A stretch of DNA of 64,000 nt from Pyropia yezoensis (Eukaryota; Rhodophyta; Bangiophyceae; Bangiales; Bangiaceae), in contig CM020620.1 of the NCBI GenBank assembly GCA_009829735.1, positions 4,642,299 to 4,706,298 of the forward strand. The letters are read 5' to 3'. Shown here in pieces: positions 1-12,000 of this stretch. Numbering within the stretch: position 1 is the first letter of the stretch; every line of letters begins with the position of its first letter. The translations under genes were made by a program, and so were the position numbers. The notes beneath the pieces are model-generated. The model had not been told where the DNA came from, did not search any database, and saw only the letters and a program-made list of their open reading frames with translations.

Positions 1-780
1 TTCGAGGCCCTGCTGGCCGTTCACGATGCCGTGAACTGGGCTGGGGTGTTGGCCCTTCCCCCGTACCGGAACCCGCAGGCTGGGGCTTCCCCCTTGACTC
101 GTCACTCGTTGAGTATCCGGCGTACTCAGCCGGGTGAGCCCAATTGCCGGGGGTGGGCGTCCACCGAGGCTGTTGCTGACCTGGGTATTCCCATGGTTAT
201 CCATGACCCTCTTCAGATCCTCGCCCCGTGGTTCGGTAACCCGATACCGGTGGCGGTTGGCCGTCGTCCCCGAGAGTGGGGCTCTGCGGGTGGGGAGCGT
301 GAGGTGTCCCGTCGTCGGGCGGAGCCCCGCCGGGTTTAAGGTGTAGCCCCTTCAGTAGGGTCCTACCGGGCCTCGTATCAGGCGCCACCGGCTCCGGTGC
401 TAGCCGCGTCGGCTCCTGTGGCTCCTCTGGCTGCGCCAGTGTCACCTCCCGCCCCTGTTATGCGTGACGGGGGTCTTCGTCTATGGTATGAGGGCGTTGA
501 CGCCCTCATTGCCCGTGAGATGCGGGAGGGTCTCTCTGTTAGCAGGGGAGATATCCCTCCAGGTGCTGCGCTGGTTGGGTCCGCGCGTTGCTTTGGTGGC
601 GTGCTGGACCGCCTCCAGTCCGCTCTGGCGGACGTGGAGGCTGGCCGCAGCACCCTCGTCCAGCAATGCACCGAGGTAACTCGGGTGATTGACCGTCGTG
701 AGATTGCCGACCGGTGGAGCATGGAGGTGTACGCGCTTACGCGTGAGTGGCCTCCCTCGGGCAGTGGGTCTACCCACTGA
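1..780 (+). pseudogene. Antisense gene of copy L, C-terminal third (remnant)
   Basis: This stretch matches the last third of the intact antisense gene of copy A (about 7743-8523) nearly base for base. The window opens inside it, just upstream of the conserved helix that ends in AVNW. The C-terminal block follows, with GGLRLWYEGVDAL near 470-510 and STLVQQCTEVTRV near 650-690, and it ends in the same GSGSTH tail as copy A. It runs opposite to the pol gene of L and converges on it. The reading frame is broken. Function is unknown. Confidence 0.75.
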
Positions 781-1230
781 GGAGTGCTATTGTTTGTGAG
801 GCAGAGGGACTCGGTGACCCTTATGGTGGCCGGGTAGTAGTGAGTATAAACTCATCCCCCGTTGGGGCGTTTGCATGATACCAATGCCTGCCTTTGGGGA
901 GTACCCCGTCTGACTTAGCCGTGGCCTGCCTCGGTTCTTTCTCGCGCCCCCAACCCATCCTGGTTGGTTAATACTCCTGAAGGTCAACCTTCCTTGGTCC
1001 GTCACTCGGCCCATGGATGAAGGTTTACATTGGTGTAAGCCTCAGGTCACTTTGACATTATCGGAGTTAGTAATCTCCTTCAAGTAAACTTGTAAAAGTC
1101 AGTAGCTTACTTAGTTCGCCTAAGTCCACTCCAACTTAGTGAACCTAAGTCTTGCCGAATCCATGTGACACCCTACTTAGTAGGTATAAGCCTCACCCCC
1201 CAACAGCCGAAGTCGGCGTCGGTTGGGTTG
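781..1230. other. Convergent spacer of copy L with hairpin motifs
   Basis: Non-coding stretch between the antisense gene (+) and the end of pol (-). Three inverted ACTTAG/CTAAGT-type motifs start near 1109, 1134 and 1175, each a short stem with a loop of about four bases. The same spacer in copies A and F carries the same motifs. Position and symmetry suggest 3'-end processing or termination for both converging transcripts; this is inference. Confidence 0.55.
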
Positions 1231-4200
1231 TTACAGTAGGCGTCGCCGCCTCATGTAAGGCATGAGAAGCTGGCGGGGTTTACTCGCCGCCTGTTCCGAG
1301 GTGGATGAGTCGTATCCGACCCACATCACCTTGACGTACCAGGGTCCTGGTAGGTCCGGGTCGGTGTGTCCGACCACGCTCTCTACTTGGTATGGAATCC
1401 CATCCGGTCTCACCGGGTCATCTGACCGGTTGGTTGTAAGAGCTTCATGTAGCAACCCAGCCGGTACCGGCTGAGGCTGTTCCGGCTTCGGAGCAGGTGT
1501 CACATCATTGAGGTTGATGCGTTGTATCTCCGTATCGGAGTGCAGGATTACAGAGTGATCATCTCTGTGTAAGATCTGGTACGGTCCCTTGACCGGTTGC
1601 ATAAGCTTGTTCCCGCGGAACTTCTGGTGTCTGATATAGACCCAGTCACCTGTTACCAGGGTTGCGTTGCGTACCCGTAGCCGGGCGTCAAAGTTCTTCT
1701 TGTATCGAAGTTGTGTACGGTCAAGGGCACCCTTGAGCTTGGGTATCATCCACGATAGCTTGGCCAACCAAGCTAAGTGGATCCGTTCGGCCGGTCGGCC
1801 CTTCGGTATGTCATACCGAGTGCATCTGCCTGGTGGCAGCGTCAGGTTACCGACGCTCATCGGCATTAACCATTTCAGTGGGGCAATGCTGGTACTGCGG
1901 TGGGGCCTGGCATTGTATGCCAGGGTCAAGACGGACAGAAGCCTGTCCCACGTCTTCGTGTGTTCCGCCACATAGCATTGGAGCATCTTGACGATGGTGC
2001 GGTTGAACCGCTCCACCTGCCCGTTGGATTGCGGGTGGTAGTCGGATGCCCGACGGGGTTCGATACCGAGCATGCCCAGGACCTTAGTGCAGAATGCTGA
2101 CGTAAGATTTGCTCAGTTATCGGAGAGGAGTTGCTCCATTACTCCGTCAACACTGATCCAGTGGTCAACCACTGCGTTCATGATGGTGTAGGCCGTATCG
2201 TTCGGGATTGCTTCTGCCCGTGACAGCTTAGTAAAGCGGTCCGACATGACCAGGATGTACCTGTCCCCTTCTTCCGTTACCGGAAGTGGCCCGAGTATGT
2301 CGATAGCGACTTGCTCGTTGGGCCCATCCAGGGGGAACAGTTTCATAGCGGATGCCCGCCTATGAAGACTCATGCGATTCCGTGCACACGGGTGGCATCC
2401 CCGCACGTGGTCGATGACATCGACGGCCATTGCTGGCCAGTAGAAGAACCTTCGCATTGCTGCGAACATGCGCGAACCCCCCGGGTGTCCGGCCGTGGGG
2501 TTTTCGTGTTCTCGTTCCATGACGGCTTGCCGTAAGGACACGGGAACCACGACCTGATGCCGTCCATCGGCGGGTGCCCGCCGGTATATGAGTCCGTCTT
2601 CGTTCTCGGAGAAGACGCCGGCCGTGCCGGCCAGGAGGTTGGCACGATGGCGTTTACAGTCATCGTCATTGGCCTGTGCCTCGCGGAAGTCCGCGAGGGT
2701 CAATGGGCACGCAAGGTGTGCCATGGTATGGTCGACCATACCCTGGGTGGCATTACCCACCATGCAGACCGGTACAACCGGGATGTCCTCGTTCACCTGT
2801 CGGGTATCCCCGCTCGGTGTGTCGAGTCGCGACAGCGCGTCTCCCAGATGATGGGTAGAGCCGGCCTTATATATGGTCCGGTAGTCAGGCTCGGCCATCT
2901 TCAGCCTCCACCGGGCTAGCCGACCGTGGCTGTCGGAATCCTTGTCACCAAGGTTGAGAAGCCATCGTAAAGGTTCGTGGTCGGACCTCACGATGAACCT
3001 GGAACCTTCCAGGTATGGCCGGAGCAGTTGCACTGCCCATATGACTCCGAGGCACTCGCGCTCGGAGGCACTATAGTTACGCTCAGCCGGGTTGAGTGTC
3101 CGGCTGAAGTATCCTACCGGATGTAGGTCCGGGATAGCATTATCGGTACCGATGATTGTGTCTCCCTGTAACAGGGTGCATCCCACTTGGGTATCGCAGG
3201 CATCGACGTCGATGATGAAGGTCCCGTGTCTATGCGGCAACGCAAGCACGGGTGGGGCTAGCAGAGCTTGCTTGAGCAGCTCGAATGCCTCTCCCTCGCT
3301 GGGCGAGGGAGGTTTGAGTACCTTTGGCAAGGCGCTGCTCGTCAGAACCGTTAACGGTTTGGCTATACGGGCGAAGTCCTTGACGAACCGTCGGTATACG
3401 TTGCACATCCCCAGGAAGCTTTTCAGCTGTGTCTGGGTGGTTGGGTATCGCGCATCCCGGAGTGCCCGGGTATTAGCTTCGAGCACTACCAGTTTACCTG
3501 GTGTGATCTGGTGACCCAGATACTCGACTGTCTGCTGGAAGAAGGCGCACTTCTTGAGGCGCAGGGTTACCCTGGCGTTCCGCAAGAGGGTGAGTACCTC
3601 ATCGACATGTTGCACATGGTCATCCATGTTACGCGAGAAGACGATGACGTCGTCCAAGTACACCAGGCAGTTACGCCACTTGACTCCCGACAGTATAATG
3701 TCGATGGCCCGCTGGAATGTGGCGGGGGCGTTGGACAATCCGAAGGGCATCCTTAGGAACTCGTACACGCCACTGTGACAGACGAACGCCGCCTTGGGGA
3801 TATCCTCCTCCGCAACGGGGATCTGCCAGTACCCGGCATTGCAGTCGATAGTGGTAAACACTGTGGCTTCCCCCAGGGAATCGATGCACTCGTCCATCCT
3901 TGGTAAAGGGCATGAGTCTTTCTTGGTAACCAAGTTGAGGCGTCGATAATCGATGCAGAACCGAGGGGTTTGATCCTTCTTCGGTACGATAACGACTGGG
4001 GCGCCCCACTCCGACATCGAAGGTCGGATCACCTTAGCTTGGCTCATCCTCTTCACTTCTCCATCAACGATCTCTCGTTGCATCGGTCCCGCGCGATGCG
4101 GTTGCGACCGCGCTGGTCGAGCACCTGGTACCAGGTCTATAGGGTGTTGGGTTGCCCCAATGGTACCCAGCGCCCCGCCGGTCCACATGACGTCATGCTT

Positions 4201-5155
4201 TCTTAGCATCCGTCGTACCCCTTCAGCTACCGAAGGGGGAAGGTGGTCGAGGTCACCCTCAGCCAGTGCCTTCAAGGCTTCTTGGTCCTTTGGCGGAATG
4301 TCCGCCGGAGCTGTCGATGGGCTAGGCTTCCCGTTATCGGGTTGCTGCCGCTCGGTGGTCTCGGCGACCGCCAGCACCTCAAGTGGTTCCACTTGACCTT
4401 CCTTGTCAGGGGCAAGGATGTCTCCTTCGTAGAGCTCGGCAATCCCGAGGATAGTTCCTTTCGGAAGGGTGACTGCCTTACGGCGATAATTCGCCATTAC
4501 GAGCAGTGATGACCCCCCCGCCGGGAGGTCTACGATGCCGTTGGCCATGGTCAGCCCATGGCGCTTGTAGGTTCGTAGGTTGGACTGGACTCTGCAGATG
4601 CCTGCGGGGTCACAGTTAACCGGGAGGACGGTCTCCGATAACGGCTCAAAGCGAGTCCGCTTGGCCAGCCGGAGTATCTTCGGCTCTACGTTTGCGCATA
4701 CCTCAGCCACGTTAACGTGGCTCCCTTGTAGCGTCAGGTCCCTGACGATAGCTGTCTGTCCTCTCTTCGTCCCGTCGGCCTCTTTCAGCTCGACGGTCCT
4801 CCGGCCCGGCCGGATTGCATCAACGTGAACGTTGATGAAGGTGCACCCCAGTATGCAGGGCACAGATAGAGTCTCACACACGAGGAAGTCAACTTCCGTA
4901 GTGAGCTCCCCGATGGTGATCTGCAGCGACATCGCTGCGGTCGTACGACTGAGACGACCATTCGCGTCCTTGATCGTGGGTCCCCGAGCAACTCTGACTC
5001 GCGGGAGCCACTTGTCCGGGAGGGTATCCTTCCGGATCAGGTTAGGTCCAGCCCCTGTATCCAGTACAGGGTAATACGATCGGGTCGACTGGGGGTCAAC
5101 CCCCAGTGTGGCTGATACCTTGAAGTTCTCCAAGGTGAACAGTACGTGGCCTACA
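1231..5155 (-). pseudogene. pol: Family-1 pol, copy L (main part)
   Basis: Polyprotein of a chromodomain Ty3/gypsy element, read right to left. The protease has the DTGAGPNLIRK active-site context near 5060. Reverse transcriptase follows with FCIDYRRLN near 3960 and the catalytic LVYLDDVIVFS near 3650. RNase H has IDVDAC and IVRSDHEPLRWLL between about 3220 and 2970. The integrase zinc finger (GCHPCARNRM) is near 2390, its DDE core lies further left, and a C-terminal chromodomain (YVKVMWVGYDS) near 1330 precedes the MRRRRLL tail. The N-terminal end continues beyond inserted copy A at 17596. Broken in a few places. Confidence 0.88.
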
Positions 5156-5517
5156 TGTAGCACAATAGGAATCCGTCGCACGTCCACTCTCAGGGAACAC
5201 TCACCAAGGGGGATCGGCACCGACGTCACCGGGAGGCCAAGGTTGCTGTCCTTGGAGCGTAAGCCACGGGACCAAGATGGGAGCCCAAATGGGAGGGGTT
5301 TGTTGTTCTACCTTGGCCGGCGGTGGATTCGCCACCGGCCCCCTCGTTATAAACCCTCGGAGACACTACTAACTACCCTCCACCCCAAGATGCAAGTCCC
5401 TCTGGTCATACGTAACTTATAGATACCGTGACCAGTACGGACTCCCAAATTGAAAGTTAAGGGTTAGAAGCAGCATCCTAATATTAGGGTCACAATACGG
5501 ACAACCATATTGCTACA
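5156..5517 (-). repeat. 3' LTR of copy A
   Basis: A 362-bp direct repeat of 17234-17595. It begins TGTAGCA and ends TGCTACA, so the ends are short inverted repeats with the canonical TG...CA. A TATAAA lies on the plus strand at 5348-5353, pointing towards the antisense gene; a TATAAG lies on the minus strand near 5420. Either could be a promoter. Confidence 0.93.
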
Positions 5518-6075
5518 TATCCCCCCCTTAGATTCGGCCCGTCCTCGGGTCGAGTTGCATTCGGGTTACCGAATGTAAGTGGGTCGCGTGACCGTTTACC
5601 AGTCGGGTGGGGCTTTGCGCCCCGTCGCGACAGACACCCCTTTTCGAGGTTGTCTGAGGGGGGTGCCCCCCTTTGTGTGGTACCCACACACGATTCGTTT
5701 TCCGGACCGTTAAATTCCCGATGCGGGTTGCTGTTCACGACCCCCCTCTGAGGGGTGGTGCAAGCGGATCCGCCACCAGGTGCCTGGTGGTAGGGGGGCC
5801 CCTCTCGTGTGGACGATTGAGTGGGGTCGGTTGGGGGTGACCCCCCTTGCTTACCCCGGGTGTGGGGGTGGCCCCGTCCCGCCCAGGTGCCTGGGTGGAG
5901 CGCGGTCGTAGCCCCGTGGGGCGCGGGTCGACCCGCGTGCCTGCGGCGCTTCTCGTGGCCGTTTGTGGTCATAAGCGCGGGTGCCCGCGCTTCCCTGGCT
6001 CGTCCCGGTTAACCCACCGTACCGGGTCGTAGCCGTCGACGGCTTGTGGGCGCGGGGGACTCCGCACCCGTTATC
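5518..6075. other. Leader of antisense gene / polypurine tract of copy A
   Basis: Non-coding region between the 3' LTR and the antisense start codon. Next to the LTR the minus strand reads AAGGGGGGATA, a fitting polypurine tract for plus-strand priming in gypsy elements. The rest is GC-rich, with G- and C-runs and no convincing gene. It would form a 5' leader of about 550 bases for a transcript starting in the LTR. Confidence 0.6.
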
Positions 6076-8523
6076 ATGTCCTATCCCCAGGTGCTTGAAG
6101 AGGAGGAAGACCTCCTGATCGGGGAGGAGATGGAGGACGACGCGCCTGTCGGTCCCGACGCCGCGCGTGACGGGGTGAGCTCGTCTGACGACGACGGGCC
6201 TGCGGTGTCCGTCCGTCTGTCGGCCGGAGGACTGTCGTCCGTGTGCAGCGGCACGACGGTGCCGTCGGCCGGCGGTCAACCCGGCGGTCAACCGCGCGTG
6301 GCGGCTTCTACCCCCTCTCTGCCGGCTGCCCGGATGGAGCCTGGTGCCGGTGCCGGCTCACCGCAGCTACCTCAAGATGGTCCGCCCTGCGGCGGAGGTG
6401 GCGACCCGCAGCCGACTCCGGCTGGTCAAGGTGGTCCGGGTGTCCGGGCGGTGACTCCTCGAGGCGGTCCCGACGTTGACGCGGGTGGTGGTGGCGGTGC
6501 GACACCCGGTGCGGCGGGTCAAGACGGTGCGGGTGCCCGCACGGCCGGGGCTCCGGCTCCGGAGGCTGTCCAAGTGCCTTCCCCTTCCGAGGCGGGGGCT
6601 ACGCCGACGGGTGGTGCCGGCGCCGGTACCATACCTGCGGTGCCGCGGGTGTCGAGCGGTCAAGACGCTCCTTCTCCCATGGCGGTTGACACCGGGAGTT
6701 ACTCCGGGCGGGCGCCCGCCCTTCTTCTTCCTCCTCGGCCTCGTCCATCTCCGACGTCGGCCCCTCTGCCGGTGGTGCGTCCCCCGGCGCCCCCGATTCT
6801 TCCTGGTCCTGCCCGGGTTGCCCCGTTGGGTGGCGGCGTCGCCGTGGCGGCGGGTCAACCCGCCATGTCGGTGTCCGACTTGGTGGCTCGGGTTAGAGGC
6901 CTCACGGTGCAAGAGTCGATGGAGTCCGATGGGCGCATGCGGGTGGACTTCCACCTGGTGCATCCCCGTGGAGAGTCCTCTCGGCGCGTCAAGGTGGACC
7001 CGAGCTGGGAGCGGGAGTTGGTGCGGCTGGTCAACCAGCCGAACGCGGTCCGGGTGGAACACCATTGGATCCTGAGTCAGCCGGACGACCGGCATGCGCA
7101 GCTCTGGCGCACCCGGGTGGGACGGGGTGAGGTCTACCTCGACCCCAACTTCGGGGTCTGCGACCTGATTGCCCCCGCGTTGCCGCGGGAGATTGACTAC
7201 CCGGCTAGTGCTCGGGGGATTGCGGCGGCGGCGGAGCCGGTTGCGTTTGGGGAGACGGTGAGCAGTACCGGTCGGTATCCCGACTTTGACTACTACCCGG
7301 GGGTACCCCCGTATCTGTCGTTGACGGCTCCCTACCCGCCCATGGCGGGGTTGAAGTCGGCGTCGAGTTGGCGACGTAACCATGGTGTCATGGCGGATGC
7401 GTTCCGCACGGATATAACGTGTGCGTTGCAGACCGGTAACGGTCGTGCGCCGGTGTACACTGCCGTGCGCCCGCCGCTATGGCAGGAGGGGTGGGAACCC
7501 GCCCCTGCTTTCCGGTTTGACACCGGCTCCTGTCTTCGCTACTTCGGGAGTGTGTTGGCCTCGCGACCGGTCCACCCGTTGCAGGGTACCTTCACCCTTG
7601 AGGTTACCCTCGGGCAGGCTTCATCCTTCTTGCTGTCCGTCCGCCGGCAGGGTCGTCTGTTTCATCTTCCGACGGGTGTCCGTCGGCACATCGCGCAGTT
7701 GGGCGTGGATCTGATAGCCGCCAAGACCGGGTTGGCCCGGGAGTTCGAAGCCCTGCTGGCTGTTCACGATGCCGTGAACTGGGCTGGGGTGTTGGCCCTT
7801 CCCCCGTACCGGAACCCGCAGGCTGGGGCTTCCCCCTTGCCTCGTCACTCGTTGCGTGTCCGGCGTACTCAGCCGGGTGAGCCCAGTTGCCATGGGTGGG
7901 CATCCACCGAGGCTGTTGCTGACCTGGGTATTCCCATGGTTATCCATGACCCTCTTCAGGTCCTTGCTCCGTGGTTCGGTAACCCGATGCCGGCGGCGGT
8001 TGGCCGTCGTCCCCGAGAGTGGGGCTCTGTGGGTGGGGAGCGTGAGGTGTCCCGTCGTCGGGCGGAGTACCGCCGTGGTTACGGTGGAGCCTCTTCGGTA
8101 GGGTCCTACCGGGCCTCGTATCAGGTGCCACCGGCTCCGGTGGTAGCCGTGTCGGCTCCTGTGGCTCCTCTGGCTGCGTCAGTGTCACCTCCCGCCCCTG
8201 TCCTACATGACGGGGGTCTCCGTCTCTGGTATGAGGGCGTTGACGCCCTTGTTACCCGCGCAATGCGTGGGGGTCTCTCTGTTAGCTGGGGGGATACCCC
8301 CCCAGGTGCTGCGCTGGTTGGGTCAGCGCGTTGCTTCGGTGGCGTGCTGGACCGCCTCCAGAAAGCTCTGGAGGACGTGGAGGCTGGCCGCAGCACCCTC
8401 GTCCAGCTATGCACCGAGGTAACTCGGGTGGTCGACCGTCGTGACATTGCCGACCGGTGGAGCACGGAGGTATACGCGCTTACGCGTGAGTGGCCTCCCT
8501 CGGGCAGTGGGTCTACCCACTGA
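6076..8523 (+). CDS. Antisense gene of family-1 element A (unknown function, 815 aa)
   Basis: A long open frame opposite in direction to gag-pol, between pol and the 3' LTR. I chose the ATG at 6076 because the frame upstream lacks an ATG and the start (MSYPQV) aligns with MADPQV of copy F. The N-terminus is acidic (EEEEDLLIGEEMEDD), followed by about 200 residues rich in Gly, Pro and Ala that look disordered. A folded region begins near residue 290. It contains DYYPGVPPYLSL near 405, RLFHLPTGVRRHIAQLGVDL near 527 and a helix ending AVNW near 570. A C-terminal block from about 714 has LRLWYEGVDAL and STLVQLCTEVTRVV. No signal peptide, membrane segment or known enzyme motif is visible. Similar blocks occur in the antisense genes of B and of C/E. 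I do not recognise its function. Confidence 0.85.
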   Translation: MSYPQVLEEEEDLLIGEEMEDDAPVGPDAARDGVSSSDDDGPAVSVRLSAGGLSSVCSGTTVPSAGGQPGGQPRVAASTPSLPAARMEPGAGAGSPQLPQDGPPCGGGGDPQPTPAGQGGPGVRAVTPRGGPDVDAGGGGGATPGAAGQDGAGARTAGAPAPEAVQVPSPSEAGATPTGGAGAGTIPAVPRVSSGQDAPSPMAVDTGSYSGRAPALLLPPRPRPSPTSAPLPVVRPPAPPILPGPARVAPLGGGVAVAAGQPAMSVSDLVARVRGLTVQESMESDGRMRVDFHLVHPRGESSRRVKVDPSWERELVRLVNQPNAVRVEHHWILSQPDDRHAQLWRTRVGRGEVYLDPNFGVCDLIAPALPREIDYPASARGIAAAAEPVAFGETVSSTGRYPDFDYYPGVPPYLSLTAPYPPMAGLKSASSWRRNHGVMADAFRTDITCALQTGNGRAPVYTAVRPPLWQEGWEPAPAFRFDTGSCLRYFGSVLASRPVHPLQGTFTLEVTLGQASSFLLSVRRQGRLFHLPTGVRRHIAQLGVDLIAAKTGLAREFEALLAVHDAVNWAGVLALPPYRNPQAGASPLPRHSLRVRRTQPGEPSCHGWASTEAVADLGIPMVIHDPLQVLAPWFGNPMPAAVGRRPREWGSVGGEREVSRRRAEYRRGYGGASSVGSYRASYQVPPAPVVAVSAPVAPLAASVSPPAPVLHDGGLRLWYEGVDALVTRAMRGGLSVSWGDTPPGAALVGSARCFGGVLDRLQKALEDVEAGRSTLVQLCTEVTRVVDRRDIADRWSTEVYALTREWPPSGSGSTH

Positions 8524-9002
8524 GGAGTGCTATTGTTTGTGCGGGAGAGGGCCCCGGCAACCCTTATGGTAGCCGGGTAGTAGTGAGTATAAACTCATCC
8601 CCCTTTGGGGGCATTGCTTGCCTCTGTTTGCTGCCCTGGGGAGCACCCCTTCTGGCTCAGTGGTGCCTTGCCTCCCGTCCAACTTCTTCCGGTTGGTTCA
8701 TGCTTGGGGAGGTCATCCTCCCTCACTTGGTGTCTTGGCTTGGGGAGGTCATCCTCCCGTGTAAGCCCCCTAGTTACTTCGATATTATCGGAGTTAGCCT
8801 TTACATTTAAGTTAACTTATTAAGGTTCAGGTTTTACTTAGTTACCTAAGCTTAGCTCTACTTAGTTACCTAAGCTTGGTTCGACTTAGAAGCCTAAGTC
8901 TGATTTGACTTAGAAACCTAAGTCTGCCGTAACCATGTCACACCCTACTTAGTAGGTATAAGCCTCACCCCCCAACAGCCGAAGTCGGTATCGGTTGGGT
9001 TG
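8524..9002. promoter_or_regulatory. Convergent spacer of copy A with 24-bp hairpin array (8836-8962)
   Basis: Non-coding stretch between the antisense stop and the pol stop. Four units start at 8836, 8860, 8884 and 8908, exactly 24 bp apart, each reading ACTTAG, four to five loop bases, then CTAAG. A fifth, weaker unit starts at 8947. Equivalent but shorter arrays stand at the same place in copies L and F. The symmetry would serve both converging transcripts. A role in termination, polyadenylation or RNA folding is inferred, not shown. Confidence 0.65.
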
Positions 9003-12000
9003 TTACAGTAGGCGTCGTCGCCTCATGTAAGGCATGAGGAGTTGGCGGGGTATGTTTGCCGCCTGTTCCCAGGTGGGTGAGTTGTATCCGACCCACATAA
9101 CCTTGACGTACCAGGGTCCTGGTAGGTCCGGGTCGGTGTGTCCGACCACGCTCTCTACTTGGTATGGAATCCCATCCGGTCCCACCGGGTCATCTGATCG
9201 GTGGGTTGTAAGGGCTTCATGTAGCAACCCAGCCGGTACCGGCTGAGGCTGTTCCGGCTTCGGAGCAGGTGTGACATCATTCATGCTGATGCGTTGAATC
9301 TCCGTATCGGAGTGTAAGATAACAGAGTGGTCATCTCTGTGGAGGATCTGGTACGGTCCCTTGACCGGTTGCATAAGCTTGTTCCCGCGGAACTTCTGGT
9401 GTCTGATATAGACCCAGTCACCTGTTACCAGGGTTGCGTTGCGCACCCGTTGTCGGGCGTCGAAGTTCTTCTTATATCGAAGTTGTGTTCTGTCAAGGGC
9501 ACCCTTGAGCTTAGGAATCATCCACGATAGCTTGGCCAACCAAGCTAGGTGGATGCGTTCGGCGGGTCGGCCCTTCGGTGTATCATACCGAGTGCACCTG
9601 CCGGGTGGCAGCGTCAGGTTACCGACGCCTAGTGGCATGACCCACTCCAGCGGAGCAATGTTTGTGCTCCGATGTGGCCTGGCATTGTATGCCAGGGTGA
9701 GTACGGACAGAAGCCTGTCCCAAGTGTTCGTGTGCTCGGCCACGTAGCACTGTAGCATCTTTACGATGGTGCGGTTGAACCGCTCCACCTGCCCGTTGGA
9801 CTGCGGGTGGTAGTCGGATGCTCGACGTGGTTCGATACCGAACATGCCCAGGACCTTAGTGCAGAATGCCGACGTAAGGTTTGCTCCGTTATCGGAGAGG
9901 AGTTGCTTCATGACTCCGTATGCACTGATCCAGTGGTCAACCACTGCGTTCATGATCGTATATGCCGTATCATTCGGGATGGCTGCCGCTCTTGACAGCT
10001 TAGTGATCGGTCAGACATGACCAGGATGTACCTGTTCCTTCTTCCGTTATCGGAAGTGGCCCGAGTATGTCGATAGCGACTTGTTCGTTGGGCCCATCAG
10101 GTGGGAATAGCTTCATGGCAGACGCCTGCCTATGTAGACTCATGCGGTTACGTGCACAGGGGTGGCATCCCCTTACGTGGTCGACCACGTCGACGGCCAT
10201 TGCTGGCCAGTAGAAGAACCTTCGCATTGCTGCGAACATACGTGAACCCCCGGGTGTCCGGCTGTAGGGTTCTCATGTTCTCGTTCCATGACGGCTTGCC
10301 GTAAGGACACGGGAACCACGACTTGATGTCGTCCATCGGCGGGTGCCCGCCGGTATATGAGTCCGTCTTCGTTCTCGGAGAAGATGCCGGCCGTACCGGC
10401 CAGGAGGTTAGCACGATGACGTCTACAGTCATCGTCGTTGGCCTGTGCCTCGCGGAAGTCCGCGAGGGTCAATGGGCACGCAAGGTGTGCCATGGTATGG
10501 TCAACCATACCCTGGGTAGCATTACCCACCATGCACACCGGTACCACCGGGATGTCCTCGTCCACCGGGCGGGTATCCCCGCTCGGGTGTCGAGTCGAGA
10601 CAACGCGTCTCCGAGGTGGTGGGTTGACCCAGCCTTATACACCGTGCGGTAGTCGTGCTCGGCCATCTTCAGCCTCCATCGGGCTAGCCTCCCATGGCTA
10701 TCGGAATCCTTGTCACCAAGGTTGAGGAGCCATCGTAGGGGTTCGTGGTCGGACCTCACGATGAACCTGGAGCCCTCCAGGTATGGACGGAGCAGTTGCA
10801 CTGCCCATATAACTCCGAGGCATTCACGCTCGGTGGCACTATAGTTCCGCTCAGCCGGGTTGAGTGTCCGGCTTGAAGTACCCTACCNNNNNNNNNNNNN
10901 NNNNNNNNNNNNNNNNNNNNNNNNNNNNNNNNNNNNNNNNNNNNNNNNNNNNNNNNNNNNNNNNNNNNNNNNNNNNNNNNNNNNNNNNNNNNNNNNNNNN
11001 NNNNNNNNNNNNNNNNNNNNNNNNNNNNNNNNNNNNNNNNNNNNNNNNNNNNNNNNNNNNNNNNNNNNNNNNNNNNNNNNNNNNNNNNNNNNNNNNNNNN
11101 NNNNNNNNNNNNNNNNNNNNNNNNNNNNNNNNNNNNNNNNNNNNNNNNNNNNNNNNNNNNNNNNNNNNNNNNNNNNNNNNNNNNNNNNNNNNNNNNNNNN
11201 NNNNNNNNNNNNNNNNNNNNNNNNNNNNNNNNNNNNNNNNNNNNNNNNNNNNNNNNNNNNNNNNNNNNNNNNNNNNNNNNNNNNNNNNNNNNNNNNNNNN
11301 NNNNNNNNNNNNNNNNNNNNNNNNNNNNNNNNNNNNNNNNNNNNNNNNNNNNNNNNNNNNNNNNNNNNNNNNNNNNNNNNNNNNNNNCCACGTAGCACTG
11401 TAGCATCTTTACGATGGTGCGGTTGAACCGCTCCACCTGCCCGTTGGACTGCGGGTGGTAGTCGGATGCCGACGTGGTTCGATACCGAACATGCCCAGGA
11501 CCTTAGTGCAGAATGCCGACGTAAGGTTTGCTCCGTTATCGGAGAGGAGTTGCTTCATGACTCCGTATGCACTGATCCAGTGGTCAACCACTGCGTTCAT
11601 GATCGTGTATGCCGTATCATTCGGGATGGCTGCCGCTCTTGACAGCTTAGTGAATCGGTCAGACATGACCAGGATGTACCTGTTCCCTTCTTCCGTTATC
11701 GGAAGTGGCCCGAGTATGTCGATAGCGACTTGTTCGTTGGGCCCATCAGGTGGGAATAGCTTCATGGCAGACGCCTGCCTATGTAGACTCATGCGGTTAC
11801 GTGCACAGGGGTGGCATCCCCTTACGTGGTCGACCACGTCGACGGCCATTGCTGGCCAGTAGAAGAACCTTCGCATTGCTGCGAACATACGTGAACCCCC
11901 CGGGTGTCCGGCTGTAGGGTTCTCATGTTCTCGTTCCATGACGGCTTGCCGTAAGGACACGGGAACCACGACTTGATGTCGTCCATCGGCGGGTGCCCGC

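Noticed and set aside
6367-7383. 338-residue Arg-rich frame on the minus strand opposite the family-1 antisense gene
   Set aside because: A shadow of the GC-rich antisense gene: it has composition typical of a reversed frame and no conserved blocks.
8836-8962. Regularly spaced palindromic repeats as a possible CRISPR array
   Set aside because: The units follow each other without unique spacers, the genome is eukaryotic, and the array sits in a retrotransposon between converging genes.
10756-11436. Open frames running through the N block
   Set aside because: The frame is open only because N codons cannot form stops; there is no sequence evidence.
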